From assembly GCA_965199935.1 (NCBI GenBank), contig CBDATD010000001.1:682001-746000 (forward strand): a stretch of 64,000 nucleotides of DNA, in the 5' to 3' direction. The position numbers and the translations under genes were made by a program. The DNA is from JAPPLG01 sp965199935. Lineage in GTDB: Bacteria > Bdellovibrionota > Bdellovibrionia > Bdellovibrionales > UBA1609. Shown here piece after piece: positions 1 to 8,775 of the stretch. A model generated the notes under the pieces. The model had not been told where the DNA came from, searched no databases, and saw only the letters and a list, made by a program, of their open reading frames with translations. Positions within the stretch are counted from its first letter, which is position 1. Each line of letters starts with the position of its first letter.

Positions 1-568
1 GATTGACCAGGCCCATCTTCAAAGCCTCCTGAGCGGAGTATCTTCTGCAAAGATACCAAATCTCACGAGCTTTTTTTTGGCCTATAATTCTCGACAAATA
101 ACTGCTCCCCAAACCCCCGTCAAAAGAGCCTACACGAGGCCCCGTTTGTCCAAAAACGGCGTTTTCTCCAGCAATGGTTAAATCACACACAACGTGTAAA
201 ACGTGTCCTCCCCCAATAGCATACCCAGACACCATTGCAACAACAGGTTTTGGCAGACTTCTAATTTGCTTATGTACATCCAGAATGTTGAGGCGGGCCT
301 TTCCCTGATCGTCTTTGTAACCTCCTTCTCCTCTCACTTTTTGATCCCCTCCGGCACAAAAAGCCTCCTTTCCTTTTCCAGTTAAAATAACAACTCCTAT
401 AGAAGAATCATCTCTGCAGAAGTCAAACGCCTGCTTCATTTCAATTACAGTTTGAGGGCGAAAAGCGTTTCGCACTTCCGGCCGGCAAATGGTGATCTTG
501 CCAACACCATCCTCTGTTTTTTCAAAAGAGATATCTTGATATTTTTTAACGGGCTTCCAGGTTTTCAT
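1..568 (-). CDS. menB: 1,4-dihydroxy-2-naphthoyl-CoA synthase, N-terminal part
   Basis: MenB closes the second ring of the menaquinone precursor in the cytoplasm, converting o-succinylbenzoyl-CoA to 1,4-dihydroxy-2-naphthoyl-CoA. Only the first 189 codons are inside the window; the gene runs off the left edge, so roughly the last third is missing. The start is the ATG that overlaps the stop of the upstream RDD gene (ATGA), which implies translational coupling. Visible crotonase-fold signs are the CoA/oxyanion segment FCAGGDQ, the segment GYAIGGGHVLHVVCDL, and the MenB-specific GSFDGGLGSSYLSRIIGQKK followed by AREIWYLCRR. The last two separate MenB from ordinary enoyl-CoA hydratases. It implies that this organism makes menaquinone. 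Confidence 0.93.
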   Translation of the reverse strand, partial: MKTWKPVKKYQDISFEKTEDGVGKITICRPEVRNAFRPQTVIEMKQAFDFCRDDSSIGVVILTGKGKEAFCAGGDQKVRGEGGYKDDQGKARLNILDVHKQIRSLPKPVVAMVSGYAIGGGHVLHVVCDLTIAGENAVFGQTGPRVGSFDGGLGSSYLSRIIGQKKAREIWYLCRRYSAQEALKMGLVN

Positions 569-1260
569 ATATTGTACTGAAGCCGCATTTGAGTGTAATC
601 TTCCAAAAAATCCCTTTTAAACAAGGCAGATAACAGAGGAAGAGAAATAAAGCCGGTCAGTGTGACAATGAGGCCCCTTAAAGTAAAGCGAAGAGCGGAG
701 CCTTCTTCCCACACGAGGTTGAATCTTTCTTCACCGAGGGTGGCTCCAATCGAAGATCTACAGATTATTGTATAGATTTGGTGAAACAAGCCAAAACCAT
801 AAACCATGAGAAATAAAGAAGGAACAGCCTGAATGTTGAAAAAAGCTCCAATCACAGCCCAAGCTGTTAAATACAAACCACAGGTAAAGGCAAAATCCAC
901 TTTCAGCACCTGCCAAGGAGGGAGGCTGACAGCGTTAAGAGGAGATTTTTCACCGCCTAAGATACGCACTTCGTGTTGTTTTTGAGGTTTTTTTAAAACA
1001 GGGAGTTCCTGTCGCACTGGATCTGAATATTTTTTTGGTTTCTGAAAAGCATCTAGAATAGGACGCTCCAATCTTTGAGTCAGCTGTTCGTAAAATTGAG
1101 GAGAAGAGGGATCCAAACCATGAAACAAAACTGAAGAATGGGAGGATAACAGCTGATCCTCGTCTTTACCTTTGTAGTAAGAATCCGCCTGAGGAATTTC
1201 TTGGTGAAACCCAACCCCGTCATGCACGGCCTTAAACGAAATATCCTCAAACTCATTCAT
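565..1260 (-). CDS. RDD-family-like membrane protein
   Basis: This is a 231-residue protein with a soluble, proline- and charge-rich N-terminal half (about residues 1-120) and a membrane half with about three hydrophobic segments. The arrangement of a first helix carrying a buried Asp (VDFAFTCGLYL), a later GATLGEE segment after the second helix, and a last helix starting near FTLRGL resembles the RDD family. The first Arg-Asp signature is degenerate, so the family assignment is tentative. The function of most RDD proteins is unknown; some act in ion transport. It overlaps menB by 4 bp and follows csrA by about 60 bp on the same strand. Confidence 0.65.
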   Translation of the reverse strand: MNEFEDISFKAVHDGVGFHQEIPQADSYYKGKDEDQLLSSHSSVLFHGLDPSSPQFYEQLTQRLERPILDAFQKPKKYSDPVRQELPVLKKPQKQHEVRILGGEKSPLNAVSLPPWQVLKVDFAFTCGLYLTAWAVIGAFFNIQAVPSLFLMVYGFGLFHQIYTIICRSSIGATLGEERFNLVWEEGSALRFTLRGLIVTLTGFISLPLLSALFKRDFLEDYTQMRLQYNI

Positions 1261-1319
1261 CCCACCGTATGTATTGCAAAAGGCTCAAAAGAGTCAAAAA
1301 GAAATTCATTTTCTATACT

Positions 1320-1532
1320 TTACAAATTCGCACTTTGAACGGATTTAGCCTCTTTAGGCGGGCTATTTAGGCTTTTTTTCATATTCTCTAAAATTTCTTG
1401 TCTAAAAATTTTAGTTTCTCTTGGAGCATCAATTCCCAGACGAACCTGACACCCTTTAACGTTCACCACCTGTATTTTGATAGAATCACCAATCAAAATG
1501 GAATCACCTATTTTTCGAGTTAAAACCAGCAT
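1320..1532 (-). CDS. csrA: Carbon storage regulator CsrA
   Basis: CsrA is a small dimeric RNA-binding protein that recognises GGA motifs in mRNA leaders and controls translation, motility and carbon flow. The product begins MLVLTRKIGDSILIGDSI and continues with the standard beta-strand segments, including VRLGIDAPRE and an R-rich KIFRQEI helix. The 70-residue length is normal for Bdellovibrio- or Firmicute-type CsrA with a short tail. A start seven codons upstream is open, but this ATG is chosen because it gives the family N-terminus and has a strong Shine-Dalgarno (AGGAGGGG, about 5-7 nt upstream). A good sigma70-type promoter lies about 55-80 bp upstream. Confidence 0.95.
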   Translation of the reverse strand: MLVLTRKIGDSILIGDSIKIQVVNVKGCQVRLGIDAPRETKIFRQEILENMKKSLNSPPKEAKSVQSANL

Positions 1533-1836
1533 AAGACCCCTCCTAGCACTCAAACTTTGGTCCCAAAAATCGCACTACTAGGCGTCAAACTAGTTTTAAA
1601 GCCACATGATGTCAAGAACTCTAACAAATAGGACTCTTTTATTGTGTTGATATGTAAAGATCATCTCATAACATTGTATAAATTATAGTCAATGCACCTT
1701 TTTTTATCATTTTTTATTTCACTTAGTTTAAGACTTTTTAAGTAGTTGGATAATTCAAATCCGCTCCTCTCAATATTTTTTTCAATCAAAAAGATGTCTA
1801 TTTTTTATACAATGCATAATTAAATACAGTCCTATT
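1533..1836. other. Noncoding interval between csrA and the YgjP-like gene
   Basis: This AT-rich stretch of about 300 bp holds the csrA promoter and Shine-Dalgarno at its left end. I see no convincing reading frame, tRNA or strong terminator in the remainder. It must also contain the 3' untranslated end of the minus-strand peptidase gene. Confidence 0.6.
1587..1615 (-). promoter_or_regulatory. Probable sigma70 promoter of csrA
   Basis: On the minus strand a perfect -35 box TTGACA (1610-1615) is separated by 17 bp from TAGTTT (1587-1592) as a weaker -10. It points at csrA, whose start codon is 55 bp downstream. The call rests on sequence resemblance only. Confidence 0.5.
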
Positions 1837-2595
1837 TTAAGACATTTTAGTAAGAAATTCGATTTGATGTCCTTGGGTGTTGAGCCATTTTTCTGCTTTT
1901 AAATAAGAAGGATAGTGCTTTGCGACATATTTCCAAAAATTTTTCGAATGTTTGAGGTGCTTCAAATGCGCCAGCTCGTGAACCACTACATAATCCATAA
2001 CAAAATGAGGCCCGGTTACTAGAGTCCAATTGAAACTAATATGACCGTCTTCTGAACAACTGCCAAAGAGAGATTTTTGGGCGCGAAAAGAAATTTTGGA
2101 AGGATGCAGGTTCATCTGTTTAGAGTAAAAACGAATTTTTTGTGTGAAGATACGCTCCCCTTGGTGTTTGTAAAACCTATGAAGGGCTTGTGTTGTGTTT
2201 TTTAATCCTACATGCCCCGGCCAATGAAGATGTATTTCCCGGCCCTTCAATTCGACAAATACACTATCCGTATTGCGGATGATACGAAGTGTTTTTTTAC
2301 TGCCGCAAAAAGGGAACAACTCGCCAGGTAAAATTTGCTTCTCAGGGAAGGCTTTTCTTAATTTTGTATGGTGTAAGAGTTGTCTCTCAATCCAGCTTTG
2401 ATGCTTATCAATAAAAGCGCAAATTTGTTTAATAGAGGTGCTTTTATTACAGCTTGCGCGTACACGACCGTTCTTCATAACACTCAAATAAAGTGTTTTT
2501 TGATGTGGATTTCGAATGATATGCAAGCTGAAATTTTTGTAATAAAAGTCTCTGTCGGATCTTAAGGGTTCAGAAAAGAAATTCATCTGCTCCAT
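1837..2595 (-). CDS. YgjP-like zinc metallopeptidase (DUF45/WLM-type)
   Basis: This 252-residue protein belongs to the YgjP/DUF45 group of putative zinc peptidases. The diagnostic segment is VVVHELAHLKHLKHSKNFW: HELAH is the zinc-binding HExxH, and the downstream His and Phe-Trp match the family C-terminus (H-x-x-x-FW). The upstream part contains RAQKSLFGSCSEDGHISFNW, close to the family's W/FGSCS...I.LNW block. The length is typical. It is transcribed divergently from dnaX, and the two starts lie close together. The substrate in the cell is unknown for this family, and E. coli YgjP also has reported nucleotidase activity, so only the fold and metal site are supported. Confidence 0.85.
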   Translation of the reverse strand: MEQMNFFSEPLRSDRDFYYKNFSLHIIRNPHQKTLYLSVMKNGRVRASCNKSTSIKQICAFIDKHQSWIERQLLHHTKLRKAFPEKQILPGELFPFCGSKKTLRIIRNTDSVFVELKGREIHLHWPGHVGLKNTTQALHRFYKHQGERIFTQKIRFYSKQMNLHPSKISFRAQKSLFGSCSEDGHISFNWTLVTGPHFVMDYVVVHELAHLKHLKHSKNFWKYVAKHYPSYLKAEKWLNTQGHQIEFLTKMS

Positions 2596-2708
2596 ATCGT
2601 TTTATTGAAACATATTTGAGAAAGAAATATTTGAGTTTTAGTTCAAATATCTCTATGATCAATATAGAAAAAGCCCTTAGTCGGGTTGAGCCGGGAAGAG
2701 AGGATGAT

Positions 2709-4301
2709 TTGTCTTATAGGGTTTTGAGTTTAAAGTGGAGGCCTCAAAATTTTTCTGAATTAGAGGGGCAAAAACCTATACAGCAAATTTTGACCCATGC
2801 GGTTCAATCAGGTTCTCTTCACCCCGCCTTGATTTTTGCCGGTCCAAAAGGAACAGGAAAAACCTCTACAGCCCGCATTTTAGCAAAAGCTTTAAAATGC
2901 GAAAAGAAGACAAACTTTGAGCCATGCAGTCAATGTCCATCTTGTCACTCCATACAACATGGGTCCGATGTGGATGTCATTGAAATTGATGGGGCCAGCA
3001 ATAACGGTGTGGATGCTGTTCGACACTTAAGAGATTCTGTTCAGTATCTTCCTTCCAGCGGTTCTAAAAAAATTTACATCATTGATGAAGTGCATATGCT
3101 GTCTCAAAGCGCCTTTAATGCTTTACTCAAAACTTTGGAAGAGCCTCCTTCGCACGTGACTTTCGTTATGGCGACTACTGAACTTAGGAAAATACCTCCT
3201 ACGGTCGCTTCACGCTGTCAAATTTTTAATTTTCGACCTCTTTCGCCGGCTGTGATTCAAAAAAGATTACAAGTTATTTGTAAAGCTGAAAATATTCAAA
3301 TTGATGATTCTGCTTTGTGGCTTATTGTAGAACAGTCAGAACGGTCTATGAGAAATGCTCAGGTGTTATTGGATCAGATGGCCTGTTTTGGCAATAAAAA
3401 AATTTCAAGCCATATGATTGTTTCTGCTTTAGGTTTAAGCCGCCGCTCTTTGTTAAATTCTGTACTTCAGGCCCTTATCCAGAGGAGGAGTGATCGTATT
3501 TTATCTTTTATGGAGGATTTATCATTAGTAGATCCTCAGATTTTTTTAAATAGTCTGCTCGTTCAAATTCGAAATATTTTAATGATCAAGCTGGTTGAAA
3601 ATCCCTCTTGGATCTTTCTAATGGAATCAGAAAAGACTCTTTTGAAAAAGGCGGCTCAAGATATGTCAATAGAAGAGATTCATTTTTTATTTGATATGGC
3701 TTTAAAGGGGCGGGAGGATTTAGCAGGGAGTTTTGATCCTCATATCGCATTGGAAATGGTTTTACTTAGAATGAGTCAAGCGCCGCAGTTGGAAGAAGTG
3801 TTGTCCAGATCTGTTCAAATAGATCCATCTTCTGATTCAAAACGAGATGCAAAGCCTCATACAGCAGAAGGCATGAAAACAGCTGTTGAATCTATTTCAG
3901 ATTTAAAAGAACAAGAAGAGGGTCACAAAACGTGGGCGGGGTTTATTGAATTTGCTGCAAAAAATAATGCACATTTTGCTTCTCAAGTGAAAAGATTTTC
4001 TGTCCGTGATTTAAGTCCTCAGAAAATAACGCTGGGCTATCCTTCTTCTGCTTTATTCATTAAAGAAAAAATAAAAGATGAAGTTTTCCTGCAAATATTG
4101 AAGAAATATGCTTGTGATTTTTTTGGAGGAAAAATAGAGTTTAATTTTATTTTGGATGATTCTTTCTCTTCAGCTGTTGATGAATCTCAGAAAAATGAGA
4201 AACTTTTGAAAGAAGCGGCATCACATCCTATGGCTCAAAAAATTGCGAACTTATTTCATGCACAGATTTTATCTGTAGATAAGCACACTCCGCCCAAGTA
4301 G
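2709..4301 (+). CDS. dnaX: DNA polymerase III subunits gamma/tau
   Basis: DnaX is the AAA+ clamp-loader ATPase of the replisome. From the chosen start the Walker A GPKGTGKT is at about residues 45-52, four zinc-binding Cys follow (CSQCPSC region plus an upstream Cys), Walker B is IIDEVH at 125-129, and the sensor-1 and SRC segments follow. The TTG at 2709 was chosen because it yields the family N-terminus (SYRVLSLKWRPQNF) and has AGAGAGGA 4-5 nt upstream. Longer in-frame starts exist at 2616 (TTG) and 2655 (ATG) without good ribosome sites. The C-terminal third is tau-like and poorly conserved. No obvious slippery frameshift site for a separate gamma form was identified. It opens the dnaX-recR-mglA operon. 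Confidence 0.94.
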   Translation: MSYRVLSLKWRPQNFSELEGQKPIQQILTHAVQSGSLHPALIFAGPKGTGKTSTARILAKALKCEKKTNFEPCSQCPSCHSIQHGSDVDVIEIDGASNNGVDAVRHLRDSVQYLPSSGSKKIYIIDEVHMLSQSAFNALLKTLEEPPSHVTFVMATTELRKIPPTVASRCQIFNFRPLSPAVIQKRLQVICKAENIQIDDSALWLIVEQSERSMRNAQVLLDQMACFGNKKISSHMIVSALGLSRRSLLNSVLQALIQRRSDRILSFMEDLSLVDPQIFLNSLLVQIRNILMIKLVENPSWIFLMESEKTLLKKAAQDMSIEEIHFLFDMALKGREDLAGSFDPHIALEMVLLRMSQAPQLEEVLSRSVQIDPSSDSKRDAKPHTAEGMKTAVESISDLKEQEEGHKTWAGFIEFAAKNNAHFASQVKRFSVRDLSPQKITLGYPSSALFIKEKIKDEVFLQILKKYACDFFGGKIEFNFILDDSFSSAVDESQKNEKLLKEAASHPMAQKIANLFHAQILSVDKHTPPK

Positions 4302-4308
4302 GTTTTCC

Positions 4309-4911
4309 ATGTCGTTTTCAATACGCTCTCTTCAAAAACTGCTTTACGAGATACAGAAATGGCCTGGCATTGGACCTAGAAGCGCTCAAAAACTTATTGT
4401 CCATTTGTTGAAGAGGAGGGAGCGGGATGTGCCTTTGTTGATTCAAGCTTTGGAAAACATTATGACCGGCATCAAAAAATGCCCTCGATGTTTTGGGTGG
4501 ATGGAAGGGGTTCAGCTTTGTTCTATTTGTCAAAATTCATCTCGAGATCAAAGCTCTCTTTGTGTGGTGGAGAACCCTTTTGATGTTTTTAGAATTGAAC
4601 GCTCTCAAGTTTTTCACGGCTATTATCATGTGCTTCACGGGCTTATTTCTCCGCTCAATAACACAGCCCCTGAAGATTTAACGATCCACTCTTTGATGGA
4701 AAAAGTAGATCAAAACCCTATTAAAGAATTAATTTTGGCTTTAGACACTAATTTGGAGGGGGACACCACCTCACTTTATCTTGTCAATAAACTAAAACCT
4801 TTACAGATTAAAGTTTCGAAATTAGCATCAGGGATTCCCTTGGGAAGCCCATTGGATTTTATTGACGATCAAACTTTAACCCAAGCTCTAGAAAACAGGA
4901 TTGAAATATAA
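4309..4911 (+). CDS. recR: Recombination protein RecR
   Basis: RecR acts with RecF/RecO to load RecA at single-strand gaps. The 200-residue product has the full family layout: an N-terminal helix-hairpin-helix (WPGIGPRSAQKL), a four-Cys zinc finger (CPRC at about 57-60 and CSIC at about 71-74), and a Toprim domain (CVVENPFDVFRIE; ALDTNLEGDTTSLYL). It starts 8 bp after dnaX and its TAA overlaps the ATG of mglA by one base. ybaB, which often sits between dnaX and recR, is absent here. Confidence 0.96.
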   Translation: MSFSIRSLQKLLYEIQKWPGIGPRSAQKLIVHLLKRRERDVPLLIQALENIMTGIKKCPRCFGWMEGVQLCSICQNSSRDQSSLCVVENPFDVFRIERSQVFHGYYHVLHGLISPLNNTAPEDLTIHSLMEKVDQNPIKELILALDTNLEGDTTSLYLVNKLKPLQIKVSKLASGIPLGSPLDFIDDQTLTQALENRIEI

Positions 4912-5507
4912 TGTCATTTATCAACCACTCCTCTAAAGAGATTTTTTGCAAAATTATTTATGCGGGTCCTTCTAAATCCGGCAAAACTACAAATGTGCAG
5001 TGGCTTTATAAAAAAACCGCCGAAAAAAATGAAAATTCTGAATTACTGCGCCTCCCTTTAGAGTCGTCTCCTACAGTGCTGTTTGATTTTTTACCTTTGA
5101 GTATTGGTAAAGTGCGTGATTTTTCCACTCGACTGCATCTTTACACTATTCCTGGGAAAGAGCTTTTTAGATCAACAGGAAAAATTATTCTTAAAGGCCT
5201 GGATGGCATTGTTTTTGTTGCTGACTCCAATCCTTCCCGGATGGAAAAAAATACGGAATCTTTAAATCAGCTTAAATTGCAGTTGGAAGATGAGGGTTAT
5301 GAGCTGAAAAAAACCCCCTTGGTCATTCAGTACAATAAGAGGGATTTGAGTACAGCGGAGCCTCTTTTTCGGCTCAAGCAGGCTTTAAATTATTATAACT
5401 CTCCTGATGTCTCAGCTGTTGCTGTGAATGGTGAAGGAGTTTTTGACACGTTAAAAATTATTTCCAGATTGGTTTTGACTGTATTAAAGGGTGGAGAACT
5501 TCAATAA
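4911..5507 (+). CDS. mglA: MglA-like Ras-family GTPase
   Basis: This small GTPase is the polarity switch for gliding and pili in Myxococcus and Bdellovibrio. It has P-loop GPSKSGKT (residues 19-26), an MglA-type switch region in which the classical DxxG is TIPGKE (about 79-84), GLDGIVFVADS, and the base-specificity motif NKRD (142-145). FDFLPLSIG and HLYTIPG are near-diagnostic for MglA. It overlaps recR by one base, so it belongs to the dnaX-recR operon. No mglB (roadblock GAP) or romR is adjacent, so the regulators must lie elsewhere. At 198 residues it matches the family length. Confidence 0.9.
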   Translation: MSFINHSSKEIFCKIIYAGPSKSGKTTNVQWLYKKTAEKNENSELLRLPLESSPTVLFDFLPLSIGKVRDFSTRLHLYTIPGKELFRSTGKIILKGLDGIVFVADSNPSRMEKNTESLNQLKLQLEDEGYELKKTPLVIQYNKRDLSTAEPLFRLKQALNYYNSPDVSAVAVNGEGVFDTLKIISRLVLTVLKGGELQ

Positions 5508-5562
5508 TTTATTATTTATAATCTTTCCCCTTCTGCCGATGGAAATAAAATAAAGGAATCTT

Positions 5563-7182
5563 ATGTTGATCTCATTTTTGCAGTATTTTTTACCCTTCTC
5601 GCTGTTGTTGGGCACGCTTGTCTTTATTCATGAGCTGGGGCATTTTTTGGCGGCTCGCTATTTTGGCGTGCGTGTTGAAATTTTCAGTCTTGGTTTTGGT
5701 CCTAAACTTCTTAAATTTAAAAGAGGAGACACTCTGTATTGTATTTCATTAATTCCTTTAGGCGGCTATGTCAAAATGTTTGGAGACAATCCTAAACAGG
5801 TTTTAAAAAAGGAAGAGCGTCCTTTCGGGTTTCTCTCTCAAAAAACAGGGCCTAAAATGATTATTGCCTTGGGAGGCCCTTTAATGAATTTGCTTCTAGC
5901 TGTTGTTATTTTTATGGCTTTGGGATTTATTGGCGGTAAAAAGGCGCTGCCCGTTTTAGGCAGTTTATCTGCAGAAAGCCAGGCTTATGAGTATGGATTT
6001 CGATCCAATGATCGTGTTTTGTCTATCAACGGCCAAAAAATAATGTACTGGGAGGATGTAAGGAACTGGGTGAGAAAAAATCCAGATAACAGACTTGCTT
6101 TTCAGGTGGAAAGGTCCGGATCACCGCACAACATCTATGCGGCCCCTCAAAAAGTGGAGAATACACGGATAACAGTACTAGCTCAATTTGTTGGAGAAAT
6201 TGAAGGTCTGTCGATCCGCTCCCGGTCCGCGCACATTGGGGTCAACAGCTTGGATTCCACGGCGTACAAGGAGGGCTTGAGAACTTTTGATGAAATTAAA
6301 GAAATTAATGGAGAAAAAATTGCAAATTGGAGAGAGTTGAAGAATAAAATATCTCGGACTCAAACGGGAACTCTTCATGTCAAGATAGAGAGGGACTCCA
6401 AAATGTTCAGTTTTGACATTCCTGCGGCCGGATCTCTCGAAAAACTGGGTGTTGAATCTACTGAGCTGTACTTAGACCGGATCAAGAAGAACTCTCCAGC
6501 AGAACAATCCGGACTGAAAAGAAAAGATCGTCTATTGGCTTGGAATGGAATTCTTTTAAAAACATGGGATGATTTTTCTGAGTTGATAAAAAATTATAAA
6601 AACCACCCTCAGCCTTTTGAGTTGTCTATTTTGAGAGAGGGAGTAGAAAAAACATTATTAGTCCATGCAGAAAAGATGTCCACAGTACATTCTGATGGAA
6701 ATATTGAAGATCGTTATATGGTGGGTGTGGCCTCTGCTCAATATACTTCCCTGCCGGAATTAATAACTGTCAGAATAAAAAATCCCTTTAAAGCCTTCAT
6801 GTATGGAATTGAAGAAACGTTCAAATGGACGGCTGTCACAGGCAAAGTGCTTTGGAAATTGATCACAGGAGATATTTCTCATCGTGTTATCGGAGGTCCT
6901 TTGTCTATTGCGAAGGCTGCTAAAAAATCTTTTTCAGACAGCATGGTGGAATTTTTAGCTATCATGGCTGTTATTTCTGTGAATTTGTTTTTGATGAACC
7001 TTTTGCCTATTCCTATATTGGATGGGGGGCATCTCCTCTTGTTTACTATAGAGTGGGTTAAAGGCAGTGCATTGAGTCCTCAAAAAATAGAACTTGTACA
7101 GCTTTTTGGATTCGTTTTGGTGTTGTTTTTTATTGTTCTCACCCTTATCAATGATATAGGAAACTGGAATCTTATCTGGTAA
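5563..7182 (+). CDS. rseP: RseP-family site-2 zinc metalloprotease with three PDZ domains
   Basis: RseP cleaves transmembrane segments such as anti-sigma factors inside the inner membrane. The active-site HELGH is at residues 23-27 in the first membrane helix, a second helix follows at about 105-125, the distal metal-ligand LDG is at 486-488, and a final helix is near the C-terminus. Between the membrane pairs I count three PDZ-like domains, at about 127-190, 222-286 and 300-370, each with a GL/GF...D.I..ING-type core. E. coli RseP (450 residues) has two, so this 539-residue protein has an extra one. It lies between mglA and tsaB on the same strand, rather than beside bamA or dxr as is common. 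Confidence 0.93.
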   Translation: MLISFLQYFLPFSLLLGTLVFIHELGHFLAARYFGVRVEIFSLGFGPKLLKFKRGDTLYCISLIPLGGYVKMFGDNPKQVLKKEERPFGFLSQKTGPKMIIALGGPLMNLLLAVVIFMALGFIGGKKALPVLGSLSAESQAYEYGFRSNDRVLSINGQKIMYWEDVRNWVRKNPDNRLAFQVERSGSPHNIYAAPQKVENTRITVLAQFVGEIEGLSIRSRSAHIGVNSLDSTAYKEGLRTFDEIKEINGEKIANWRELKNKISRTQTGTLHVKIERDSKMFSFDIPAAGSLEKLGVESTELYLDRIKKNSPAEQSGLKRKDRLLAWNGILLKTWDDFSELIKNYKNHPQPFELSILREGVEKTLLVHAEKMSTVHSDGNIEDRYMVGVASAQYTSLPELITVRIKNPFKAFMYGIEETFKWTAVTGKVLWKLITGDISHRVIGGPLSIAKAAKKSFSDSMVEFLAIMAVISVNLFLMNLLPIPILDGGHLLLFTIEWVKGSALSPQKIELVQLFGFVLVLFFIVLTLINDIGNWNLIW

Positions 7183-7193
7183 GGTCCCTTTTG

Positions 7194-7850
7194 ATGAAAT
7201 ACTTGTGTATAGAAGCTTCTGGACGCTGTTCAGGTTTTACGGCAGTCTTTTCTAATTTAAAAAAGGAATTTGAATATCAATGGAAGGAAGAGAGGCATTC
7301 AGAATTCATCACCCAGTCTCTTCGGCCTTTAGCTCCCTATCTGAGGCAATTAAATTTTATTGCAGTGGATATCGGCCCTGGAAGATTTACAGGAATTAGA
7401 ACAGCTGTGAATTTTGCTAAAACCCTATCCTATCATTTTAATCTTCCTGTGTATCCCTGCCATTCTCTTCGCATGATTGTTGAACCTTATTTGAAAGACT
7501 CTGTTCTTTGCATTATGGAGGCTTTCGGCCAAATGTTTTATACAGCTCTTTATCAAAAAAAAAGAGGTCGTGTGAAAACTCTGCTCCATCCTTCTGTGCT
7601 TTCTTTCAGTGAGCTGGAAGATCAAGTGAAAGAACCTGTGACAGCTGTTGGAGATGTGTTTGATAAATATGATTTTTCAAAGAGTTTGATGAAAGAATTT
7701 TTAAAGCCTGTTCGTCAATACTGCATTTCTCCTGATGCTTTCTCTCAAGTGGTCTATCAGGAGTGGGGCAGAGAAAAACTAAGATCTTGGCGGGATATAG
7801 AGCCTTGCTACCTGCGTGTTCCAGGGGTTATAAAAAAAACTAATGAATAA
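7194..7850 (+). CDS. tsaB: tRNA threonylcarbamoyladenosine biosynthesis protein TsaB
   Basis: TsaB is the dimerising, catalytically inactive partner of TsaD in forming t6A at position 37 of ANN-decoding tRNAs. The sequence starts KYLCIEASGRCSGFTAV, an actin-like ATPase fold beginning, and carries the hallmark VDIGPGRFTGIRTAV (usually GPGSFTGLR). At 218 residues it is normal length. The ATG at 7194 is preferred over the adjoining TTG at 7191. It follows rseP closely and overlaps rluD by 8 bp, so the two are probably co-translated. Confidence 0.9.
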   Translation: MKYLCIEASGRCSGFTAVFSNLKKEFEYQWKEERHSEFITQSLRPLAPYLRQLNFIAVDIGPGRFTGIRTAVNFAKTLSYHFNLPVYPCHSLRMIVEPYLKDSVLCIMEAFGQMFYTALYQKKRGRVKTLLHPSVLSFSELEDQVKEPVTAVGDVFDKYDFSKSLMKEFLKPVRQYCISPDAFSQVVYQEWGREKLRSWRDIEPCYLRVPGVIKKTNE

Positions 7851-8775
7851 GAAGCAATTTTCAATCACAAAAGAGCTGGCAGGTCTTCGATTGGATCAAG
7901 CTTTAGCCCGGTTTTTAGACTCCAGGACACAGGCTTTGCGCTTCATTCAATCAGGACTCGTGCAGATGGAATCTATTGCAAAGCTAAAGCCTTCTTATCG
8001 TGTGGAGCTTGGAGATATTATTACTGTCACAAGGAAGGATGTGGAGGAAAAAGAAAATCCCTTAAAACCGTACAGTTTTCCAGTTCCTGTTATTTACGAA
8101 GATAAATTTTTAATGGTGGTGAATAAACCGGCAGGTTTAGTTGTTCACCCCAGTCCAGGGCATTGTCACGACACCTTAGTCAATGCCTTAATTCACAAAT
8201 TGAATCCAAATGTAGGTTCTTCCAAAGGCCCCGGCCTTCTTCACCGGTTGGATAAAGACGTAAGCGGTTTGTTGGTTTTAGCTAAAACACAGCCCGCTCA
8301 TAATTTTTTAGCAAGACAATTTGTAAATCGAAAGATTAAACGCATCTACTGGGCTTTATGTTATAAACCCATACTCTTTTTAGAAGGACGCGTGGAGTCT
8401 TTTATTAAAAGACATCCTGTAGATCGAAAAAAGTTTATTTCACACTCCAAAGAAGGAAAAAAGTCCATCACTTTATTTAAGGTTCTTGAAAAAAAGGAAT
8501 TAGCTCTTGTTGAATGCCGGCTTTTAACAGGACGCACTCACCAAGCCAGGATCCACAGTCTTAACATCTCAAGAGGCATTGCCGGAGACTCTGTGTATGC
8601 GCATACACAGGGGATGCGAAACATTAAAGACGCCCGTTTATTAAAAAAAATTCAAAAACTCAACCGAATTGCTCTTCATGCTGTTTCCTTAAGTTTTATC
8701 CATCCTGAAACAAAAAAAGAAATGACTTTTCATGCGCCATTTCCGGATGTTTTAAAGGATTTGATGAGGGATTGA
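7843..8775 (+). CDS. rluD: RluA/RluD-family 23S rRNA pseudouridine synthase
   Basis: This enzyme isomerises uridines to pseudouridine in RNA. It has an N-terminal S4-like RNA-binding part (about residues 1-65) and the catalytic RluA domain with HRLDKDVSGLLVLAK at 134-148, where the Asp of HRLD (residue 137) is the nucleophile. The segments NKPAGLVVHP and LLTGRTHQARIH are also family signatures. The length (310) and S4 domain favour RluD (or RluC) over RluA. The exact target uridines cannot be read from sequence. It sits in the operon between tsaB and pgeF and overlaps both neighbours. Confidence 0.9.
   Translation: MNKKQFSITKELAGLRLDQALARFLDSRTQALRFIQSGLVQMESIAKLKPSYRVELGDIITVTRKDVEEKENPLKPYSFPVPVIYEDKFLMVVNKPAGLVVHPSPGHCHDTLVNALIHKLNPNVGSSKGPGLLHRLDKDVSGLLVLAKTQPAHNFLARQFVNRKIKRIYWALCYKPILFLEGRVESFIKRHPVDRKKFISHSKEGKKSITLFKVLEKKELALVECRLLTGRTHQARIHSLNISRGIAGDSVYAHTQGMRNIKDARLLKKIQKLNRIALHAVSLSFIHPETKKEMTFHAPFPDVLKDLMRD

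Noticed and set aside
203..385. Plus-strand 60-codon frame near the left edge
   Set aside because: It lies antisense to menB, which is strongly supported.
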